DNA of 5,027 bases, taken from Actinomycetes bacterium. GTDB lineage: Bacteria > Actinomycetota > Acidimicrobiia > Acidimicrobiales > Acidimicrobiaceae. The stretch is taken from the NCBI GenBank assembly GCA_021823045.1, contig JAKAPB010000186.1, positions 1 to 5,027 on the forward strand. The letters are read 5' to 3'. Positions 1-4,095 of this stretch are shown piece by piece (position 1 is the stretch's first letter; each line of letters begins with the position of its first letter). The notes beneath the pieces are model-generated. The model made no database searches and was not told the DNA's origin. It saw nothing but the letters and a program-made list of their open reading frames with translations. Made by a program: the position numbers and the translations under genes.

Positions 1-1587
1 CGAGCTCCCCCACATCTCATTGAATCCATTATCCCTTGCGAAGGCCCTGATCCCCCTCCGCAACTTCTGCTGCCTGGTAAGCCCTCCGACTTGAGGCGGA
101 TTGAGACGGAGTTTATCCACTCTAGAGTACCCGTAGTGCCTTGCGACCTCCTCTATGATGTCTACTTCGATGGCACAATCTGGGCGAAAGCTTGGAACCG
201 TTACTAATAGGTCTTCTTCAAGTGGAACAACGCCGAATCCGATCGGCTCCAACAGACCCTTGACCTCATCAATTAGAAACTCGTGATTCAAATACGAATT
301 CAGCTTTGCAAAACGAACCTTGACCCGTTCCGGTTCGAAAAGGTACGGAACTACCTCGAGCATCGCCGACGGTTTTGCCTCTAGCAATTCGCAGAACCTA
401 GCGAGGGCTATCGGCGGTAGCTCGGGGTCGACACCCCTTTCGAAACGGGCGGAAGCCTCCGACCTAAGCTGCATCCTCTTCGAAGTCCTAGCGATAGTAG
501 ATGGTTCAAAGTGCGCCAGCTCCAAAAGAACCGAATCAGTAGAATCGGATATTTCCGAGGACTCTCCTCCCATGATTCCAGCGAGGCCGACGACCCTGTC
601 ATCTGAATCAACGATAACAATATCGCCCGAGCCGTTATCCTTATCGACTGCCAACTTTCGGACTACGTTATCCAAAGTCACCAATTCATCGGAAGGTTCA
701 GCCGCCCTTACTGACACGACCTTGGACGGGAGCTTATCTGCGTCGTATGGATGTGTTGGCTGGCCGAGCTCTAGCATAACGTAGTTCGAAGCGTCCACTA
801 CTGGACTTATCGATCTCATTCCACAGAGTTCCAGCCTTAGCGGTACAAACCCCTTTACGCGTAGCCTTGAAGCACCCTCGATCTTGGCAAGTAGGAGTCG
901 GTCACACAGGCTTTCATCCAAAACCTTCGCCCGCTTTAGCTCATCATCCGCCGTCATCTCGAATACTCGGGACGATGGCTGACAGAATGGGAGGCGGAAA
1001 TGGGCCGCCAGATCCCTTGCGACGCCGATCACAGAATTTGCATCCGGCCTATTAGCCTCTATCGCGAGGTCGAAAAGGATATCCGGCTTGATCGAGAGTG
1101 CCTCGGCTATAGGCGTCCCCGGGAGAAGTGCCTTATCGAGTAACATTAACCCGCCTGCATCCGACCCTAGGCGAAGCTCTGTTTTAGAACAGAGCATCCC
1201 AAAGGAGTCGACACCGCGCATCTTGGCTGCCTTAATTTTCAGTCCATTTGGGAGAGCCGCACCAATTGCCGCATATGGCACATAATCGCCAACGACAAAG
1301 TTGAACGCACCACACACAACCTGTATCTCGCCTTGATTACCGACGTCGACGATCACCCGTCTGATCCTGTCGGCGCCCTTGATCGCCTCTATCTCGATTA
1401 CCTTTGCTACGTAAACCAAGTCAAGATTTTCACCGATTCTGTCTATCTCTTCGACGACGAGACCGAGGTTATTCATAGCGTCGGCCAAAGTCCCCACGAG
1501 GGCATCGGACACAGCATCAGGCCCGCTATCGTCGTCCAAAGAGTAAAAATCGGCAAACTCCGATAACCAGGACAAAAGAACCTTCAT
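1..1587 (-). CDS. pheT: Phenylalanine--tRNA ligase beta subunit, 3' end missing (off left edge)
   Basis: Beta chain of the alpha2-beta2 phenylalanyl-tRNA synthetase, a cytoplasmic enzyme that joins Phe to tRNA-Phe; the beta chain binds tRNA and carries the editing site that removes mischarged Tyr. Reading leftward from ATG at 1587 gives 529 uninterrupted codons to the edge. In order: an N-terminal segment starting MKVLLSWL; an OB-fold tRNA-binding domain at about residues 45-155 (LPNGLKIKAAKMRG, then MLCSKTEL); the B3/B4 editing domain at about 210-400 (GQPTHPYDADKL at 275-286, GLAGIMGGESSEI at 334-346, SEASARFERGVDPE at 376-389); and a B5 domain at about 418-490 with FRPD and DIIEEVARHYGY, including likely metal-binding D470, D476, E479 and E480. 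Family members have about 800 residues, so the synthetase-like core and the C-terminal anticodon-binding domain lie outside the window. An in-frame TAA directly before ATG fixes the start. It follows pheS by 13 bases and is probably cotranscribed with it. Confidence 0.97.
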   Translation of the reverse strand, partial: MKVLLSWLSEFADFYSLDDDSGPDAVSDALVGTLADAMNNLGLVVEEIDRIGENLDLVYVAKVIEIEAIKGADRIRRVIVDVGNQGEIQVVCGAFNFVVGDYVPYAAIGAALPNGLKIKAAKMRGVDSFGMLCSKTELRLGSDAGGLMLLDKALLPGTPIAEALSIKPDILFDLAIEANRPDANSVIGVARDLAAHFRLPFCQPSSRVFEMTADDELKRAKVLDESLCDRLLLAKIEGASRLRVKGFVPLRLELCGMRSISPVVDASNYVMLELGQPTHPYDADKLPSKVVSVRAAEPSDELVTLDNVVRKLAVDKDNGSGDIVIVDSDDRVVGLAGIMGGESSEISDSTDSVLLELAHFEPSTIARTSKRMQLRSEASARFERGVDPELPPIALARFCELLEAKPSAMLEVVPYLFEPERVKVRFAKLNSYLNHEFLIDEVKGLLEPIGFGVVPLEEDLLVTVPSFRPDCAIEVDIIEEVARHYGYSRVDKLRLNPPQVGGLTRQQKLRRGIRAFARDNGFNEMWGSS

Positions 1588-1591
1588 TTAT

Positions 1592-1597
1592 ACCCCT
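1592..1597 (-). promoter_or_regulatory. Weak ribosome binding site of pheT
   Basis: On the minus strand AGGGGT lies 4 bases before the pheT ATG. It is only a partial match to AGGAGG. The pheS stop is 13 bases away, so pheT translation may depend partly on ribosomes finishing pheS. The coupling is inferred. Confidence 0.5.
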
Positions 1598-1600
1598 AAA

Positions 1601-2656
1601 TCAGAACTGCGCCAGAAAACGGATGTCATTGTCTAGATAGACTCGTGCGTCGGAAATAGCGTGCTTCATTTGAGCACAGCGGTCGATTCCAAAGCCGAAT
1701 GCAAAGCCACTCCACTCCTCTGGATCTAAGCCGACCGACTTCAAGACATTCGGGTGGACCATTCCGCAACCGCCGAGTTCGATCCACCCGGTATTGGAAC
1801 AGGTTCTGCATCCGACTCCGTCGCAGATAGTGCAGGTTATTTCGAATTCAGCCGAAGGTTCAGTGAACGGGAAGTATGCCGGGCGCAATCTGGAAGTCTT
1901 GTTAGGGCCGAAATAAGCCTTAGTGAATGTGTCAATAGTCCCCGCAAGGTGAGCAAAGTTAATCCCTCTATCTACGACTAATCCTTCAATCTGGTGAAAA
2001 GCTGGCGTGTGGCGAGCATCGGCGGTGTCTCTTCGATAGACCCTTCCGGGCATAACGGCGTAAATCGGCGGTGACTGAGTAGACATAACCCGAATCTGCG
2101 TCGGTGAGGTATGGGTTCGCAACAGCACCGAGTTAGCTGATCCAAAATCTAAAAAGAAGCTATCTTGCGAAGCCCGTGCCGGGTGGTGGCGGGGGATATT
2201 TAGCGCCTCAAAGTTATTCCATTCACTTTCGACTTCCGGTCCGTCTTCGACGACAAATCCCATTCCGACGAAGACGTCTTCGAGTTCCGCCCTAGTCTGT
2301 GAAATCAAATGGACCGACCCGATGCCATCGTTCTTGCTAACCAGAAACTCCGATAGGTCCTGTGCCTCAGAAGCGATGCGCTGCTCGGTCTCCCTGGCAA
2401 CCAGCACAACCCTTGCGGCGTCTGAATAACCCACCACCTTCGAGCGGACTTGGTTCAGTACCTCGCCGACTACCTTCCTTGCCTCGGGATCTAGATTCCT
2501 CAGCTCTGCGGAGATCTCGGCCAAAAAGCCCTTCTTCCCGATGTAGCTGAGCTCGAGCTCGCGAAGATCCGCTACCTTTTCAGCTTCGCTAAAGTGGCTT
2601 TCCGCCCGCTTCAATATTCCTTCCAACTGAACCAGAAGGTCATCAACCGTCACCAA
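1601..2656 (-). CDS. pheS: Phenylalanine--tRNA ligase alpha subunit
   Basis: Catalytic alpha chain of phenylalanyl-tRNA synthetase (class II), which activates Phe with ATP and transfers it to tRNA-Phe in complex with PheT. The 351 residues match the usual family length. In order: an N-terminal helical, probably coiled-coil tRNA-binding arm (about 1-90); the start of the catalytic core with HHPARASQDSFFLD (157-170); LRTHTSPTQIRVM (179-191); motif 2, GRVYRRDTADARHTPAFHQ (204-222); FPFTEPSAEFEI (262-273) in the Phe pocket; a four-cysteine stretch, C275, C278, C283 and C286, followed by GWIELGGCGMVHPNVL; and motif 3, GFGIDRCAQMKH (321-332). The cysteine pairs resemble a small zinc knuckle and, from memory, occur in many PheS proteins. 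The start is ambiguous: TTG at 2654-2656 or GTG at 2651-2653, with a ribosome site 6 or 9 bases upstream; GTG is the commoner codon. No function-breaking change is visible. Confidence 0.98.
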   Translation of the reverse strand: MVTVDDLLVQLEGILKRAESHFSEAEKVADLRELELSYIGKKGFLAEISAELRNLDPEARKVVGEVLNQVRSKVVGYSDAARVVLVARETEQRIASEAQDLSEFLVSKNDGIGSVHLISQTRAELEDVFVGMGFVVEDGPEVESEWNNFEALNIPRHHPARASQDSFFLDFGSANSVLLRTHTSPTQIRVMSTQSPPIYAVMPGRVYRRDTADARHTPAFHQIEGLVVDRGINFAHLAGTIDTFTKAYFGPNKTSRLRPAYFPFTEPSAEFEITCTICDGVGCRTCSNTGWIELGGCGMVHPNVLKSVGLDPEEWSGFAFGFGIDRCAQMKHAISDARVYLDNDIRFLAQF

Positions 2657-2662
2657 AAACAG

Positions 2663-2668
2663 CTCCTT
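2663..2668 (-). promoter_or_regulatory. Ribosome binding site of pheS
   Basis: Minus-strand AAGGAG, a strong Shine-Dalgarno match. It lies 6 bases before TTG (2654-2656) and 9 bases before GTG (2651-2653). Both spacings are workable, so it confirms the gene start region but leaves the exact codon open. GTG is slightly preferred on codon frequency. Confidence 0.7.
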
Positions 2669-2691
2669 GGAGTCTTGATAGCATCTATGCC

Positions 2692-2720
2692 GCCCTTGAC
2701 TGCTCGCACCCGAGGAGGGC
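2692..2720 (-). promoter_or_regulatory. Possible hairpin in the pheS leader
   Basis: An inner stem CTCG/CGAG (2703-2706 with 2711-2714, 4-base loop) sits inside an outer stem GCCCT/AGGGC (2692-2696 with 2716-2720). The inner arm is offset by a 6-base bulge on one side and one base on the other. It lies 24 bases upstream of the pheS ribosome site and would be within the mRNA leader if transcription starts near the candidate promoter at 2836-2865. There is no following T-run, no Phe-rich leader peptide and no T-box signature, so the known types of pheST attenuation are not supported. It may be incidental. Confidence 0.3.
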
Positions 2721-2835
2721 TTGGTGTCAGTAAAGCGACTCGTACAACAAGGCTAGTGATACAGAGTAGATAACCATTACCGACTAGCTGAACAGGCAGA
2801 GTAGATCCGAGCATTTAATCCGCCAAAACTCAAAT

Positions 2836-2865
2836 AATATAAGATCACCTGAGACGCTCTTTTAA
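2836..2865 (-). promoter_or_regulatory. Candidate pheST promoter
   Basis: On the minus strand a -10-like TATATT (2836-2841, five of six bases of the consensus) and a -35-like TTAAAA (2860-2865, four of six) are 18 bases apart. Transcription would start near 2829, giving a leader of roughly 170 bases before pheS. The region is AT-rich compared with its surroundings. This is a consensus match only. Confidence 0.3.
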
Positions 2866-2990
2866 GTCTGCCAGCCCAAGACGGTCTATAGAAACAACCA
2901 GAGCGGCTCGGTGGAGCATCGGCCAGTGGCTGAATAAAATACGAACCCTCTGATGGGATCGGCGGTCAGTTAGCGTTAGACCGACCAAGT

Positions 2991-2996
2991 TATAAT
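2991..2996 (+). promoter_or_regulatory. Isolated consensus -10 box
   Basis: A perfect TATAAT reading rightward. No good -35 box lies 15-18 bases upstream, and there is no TGn extension. The next credible gene start is at 3378, so it would imply a leader of about 370 bases. It could instead serve a small RNA, or be chance. Confidence 0.2.
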
Positions 2997-3341
2997 GCCG
3001 AAAAGGAACTTTTAGCGCTTCGACGCCTTAATTTTACCCGAGCCAATTACCCCTGCTGTTCTGGTCCCTCCTTCCAATTGCCACACATATCGACTTACCA
3101 CCATGGGGTGTATGGGACAATGCCCCCGCTTTAACCATGGGGAGGGTTCAATGCCAATCAAGTGAGTACTATGGAAAAACAATCGAATTAACCCATCCCC
3201 GATCGCTACTCTGGCAGCCGACTAGAGTTCTGGTTTTTGATCGATTGGTCGCTAGTTTTATCAAGACTCTGCTCGAGTTAAGCTAGCTCCTCCCAATCCA
3301 AACACTTGCCACCTCGCAGAGCATTTAAACTGGCACTAAGC

Positions 3342-3347
3342 TACAAT
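3342..3347 (+). promoter_or_regulatory. Candidate -10 box of the repeat-protein gene
   Basis: TACAAT matches the -10 consensus at five of six bases and is placed to start transcription near 3354, about 24 bases before the GTG start. No recognisable -35 box is present at the usual distance, so an activator or an unusual sigma factor would be needed, or the match is chance. Confidence 0.3.
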
Positions 3348-3366
3348 TGCCCTTGAGTGTGCTCCT

Positions 3367-3373
3367 GAGGAGG
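3367..3373 (+). promoter_or_regulatory. Strong ribosome binding site of the repeat-protein gene
   Basis: GAGGAGG ends 4 bases before GTG at 3378, the strongest Shine-Dalgarno match in the window, and it decides the start. It overlaps CTCC-TGA-GGAG (3362-3372), which could fold into a 4-bp hairpin that hides the site. The folding is inferred. Confidence 0.7.
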
Positions 3374-3377
3374 AACC

Positions 3378-3635
3378 GTGGCTTTAAGCGACGACAAGTC
3401 AAGTCGAAGTGACATTATGGGTGGACCAGACGCTTTAGAGGAAGACGTCGCCGGTGGATCAGACGCTTTAGAGGAAGACGTCGCCGGTGGATCAGACGCT
3501 TTAGAGGAAGATGTCGCCGGTGGATCTGACGCCCTAGAGGAAGATGTCGCCGGCGGGCCAGACGCTTTAGAGGAAGACATCGCCGGCGGGCCAGACGCTC
3601 TAGAGGAAGACATCGCCGGACCAGAGGGAAACTAA
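3378..3635 (+). CDS. Small acidic protein of six tandem 11-residue repeats, function unknown
   Basis: I do not recognise this family. The 85-residue product has a 14-residue head (starting MALSDDKSSRSDIM), six tandem repeats of the form GG(P/S)DALEED(V/I)A at residues 15-80, and a five-residue tail, GPEGN. Each repeat has two Asp and two Glu and no basic residue, so the protein is strongly acidic; only one Lys and one Arg are present, both in the head. There are no Cys, aromatic residues, signal peptide or membrane segment, so it is probably cytoplasmic and either disordered or a short repeated helix (DALEEDVA) broken by Gly-Gly. Support for coding: an excellent ribosome site, and DNA differences between repeats that are mostly silent or conservative in this frame. 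Possible roles, all inferred, include ion binding, an acidic decoy or scaffold, or a precursor cut after Gly-Gly. ATG at 3417 is a later in-frame start but lacks such a site. Both neighbouring genes are more than 400 bases away. Confidence 0.7.
   Translation: MALSDDKSSRSDIMGGPDALEEDVAGGSDALEEDVAGGSDALEEDVAGGSDALEEDVAGGPDALEEDIAGGPDALEEDIAGPEGN
3420..3617 (+). repeat. Six in-frame tandem 33-bp repeats
   Basis: Units begin at 3420, 3453, 3486, 3519, 3552 and 3585, each exactly 33 bases with no spacers. Units 1-4 begin GGTGGA and encode Val near the end; units 5-6 begin GGCGGG and encode Ile. Units 1, 5 and 6 have Pro at the third residue, units 2-4 Ser. This pattern suggests stepwise duplication by slippage or unequal recombination. 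The absence of spacers excludes a CRISPR array. Confidence 0.95.
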
Positions 3636-3731
3636 TCCCCTAGCGAGTCTCCGCCAAATGCAGGTTCACCACGTGCAATCGGAGGTGCACCGGCAACCGG
3701 AAGAAACAGCATCCAGAGGTTTACAAGGTCG

Positions 3732-4052
3732 GTGTCTGTAGTGGACGCCGACCGAGTGGTGTTTTGTACAAATTCTAAGTTTCCTGCCTCCTTGGAAGAG
3801 AGCGCCGACGACCTGGACACCGCCGTATCGACGGCCCTCCAGCGACAGGCACCTATGTCATTCGGATCAAAAACGCTTTGCAAATCTCCATGGCCCCAAC
3901 TAGATCCTTACAGTTTGGCATGCGCATGCTCACACCCGCGTAGGCGAATCGGTTTTCACTCGGTTTTCTTCCACGCTTCAATTCCGACCCTTTGCGACTA
4001 TCCCCACGGAAATCCAACCAAAATACCCAAACCGAACACAAATCATTTGTAA
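3732..4052 (+). CDS. Doubtful ORF of 106 codons, in frame with the repeat gene
   Basis: This GTG-started ORF is not recognised. It is in the same reading frame as the repeat gene, and that frame has no stop from 3636 to 4052 (139 codons). The middle part (about 3741-3850), with GAC, GCC and GTG codons giving ASLEESADDLDTAVSTALQ, looks like real coding sequence. The second half (about 3870-4052) is rich in Cys, His and Pro, has no visible motif and looks less like protein. The ribosome site is poor (AAGG three bases before GTG). It could be a separate small gene, the former 3' part of a longer repeat protein split by TAA at 3633, or noncoding DNA. An 83-codon ORF runs opposite across 3632-3883 and is not more convincing. 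Confidence 0.25.
   Translation: MSVVDADRVVFCTNSKFPASLEESADDLDTAVSTALQRQAPMSFGSKTLCKSPWPQLDPYSLACACSHPRRRIGFHSVFFHASIPTLCDYPHGNPTKIPKPNTNHL
4038..4050 (+). promoter_or_regulatory. Candidate operator upstream of the aminotransferase
   Basis: ACAAAT-C-ATTTGT is a perfect inverted repeat with 6-base arms and a 1-base centre, 45 bases before the GTG start. It abuts AT-rich DNA with -10-like hexamers, TAAATT at 4050-4055 and again at 4059-4064 (four of six consensus bases each). The position fits a repressor site that overlaps a promoter. The regulator is unknown, and no -35 box is clear. Confidence 0.35.
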
Positions 4053-4082
4053 ATTAGATAAATTACAACGGATTCCTAGATG

Positions 4083-4091
4083 AGGTGGGGG
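4083..4091 (+). promoter_or_regulatory. Ribosome binding site of the aminotransferase
   Basis: AGGTGGGGG has AGGTGG ending 7 bases before GTG at 4096. It supports that GTG as the start, and the resulting N-terminus also fits the family. The nearby ATG at 4080 is out of frame and stops after eight codons. Confidence 0.6.
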
Positions 4092-4095
4092 ACAA

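Larger units (their letters stand above)
2657..3377. other. Long intergenic region between divergent pheS and the repeat gene
   Basis: About 700 bases in which no convincing gene was found. The longest plus-strand open stretch is 3032-3286 (84 codons), whose only ATG is at 3137 (49 codons, no ribosome site in front). A second open stretch at 3016-3165 ends in a 20-codon ORF from ATG 3103. A good GGGGAGG site at 3139-3145 precedes ATG 3151, but that reading gives only four codons. Stop-free runs of this size are expected by chance here. Other marks are an exact TATAAT at 2991-2996, small stems such as GCTC-GGTG-GAGC (2906-2917), and a nine-base direct repeat ACCATGGGG at 3100 and 3134. No tRNA, T-box or riboswitch that I know was recognised. 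Confidence 0.6.
3636..4095. other. Region between the repeat gene and the aminotransferase
   Basis: About 460 bases holding the doubtful ORF, short perfect palindromes (GGTGCACC at 3684-3691; GCATGCGCATGC at 3918-3929), and, at its right end, an AT-rich stretch (4038-4065) with an inverted repeat just before the aminotransferase. No stem followed by a T-run was found after the repeat gene, so its terminator is not identified. Confidence 0.5.

Noticed and set aside
320..784. Plus-strand ORF of 154 codons
   Set aside because: It lies antisense to the conserved B3/B4 domain of pheT; its Ser/Thr-rich product is a typical antisense shadow.
1806..1835. Four-cysteine stretch in PheS as a novel zinc-finger insertion
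   Set aside because: A CxxC-x4-CxxC segment before the GWIELGGCGM sequence is, from memory, a common feature of bacterial PheS proteins.
2657..2900. T-box riboswitch or Phe-rich leader peptide upstream of pheS
   Set aside because: No AGGGTGGNACCGCG-like element and no short ORF with clustered Phe codons was found on the minus strand.
3139..3165. tRNA T-arm suggested by GGGTTCAATGCC
   Set aside because: The flanking bases do not form the 5-bp stem, and no matching acceptor or anticodon arms are present.
3341..3613. Minus-strand ORF of 90 codons with Ser/Ala/Pro-rich repeats opposite the acidic repeat gene
   Set aside because: Its repeats are the automatic reverse reading of the plus-strand repeats; unit-to-unit changes alter more residues in this frame, and the strong ribosome site belongs to the plus-strand gene.
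3420..3617. CRISPR array
   Set aside because: The units are contiguous 33-bp coding repeats with no spacers, and no cas gene is present.
3420..3617. RTX-type calcium-binding repeats (GG and D pattern)
   Set aside because: RTX repeats are nine residues long with a GGxGxDxUx pattern; here the unit is 11 residues and lacks the second Gly-x-Asp spacing.
3632..3883. Minus-strand ORF of 83 codons
   Set aside because: No ribosome site or recognisable motif was seen, and the opposite frame looks more like coding sequence.
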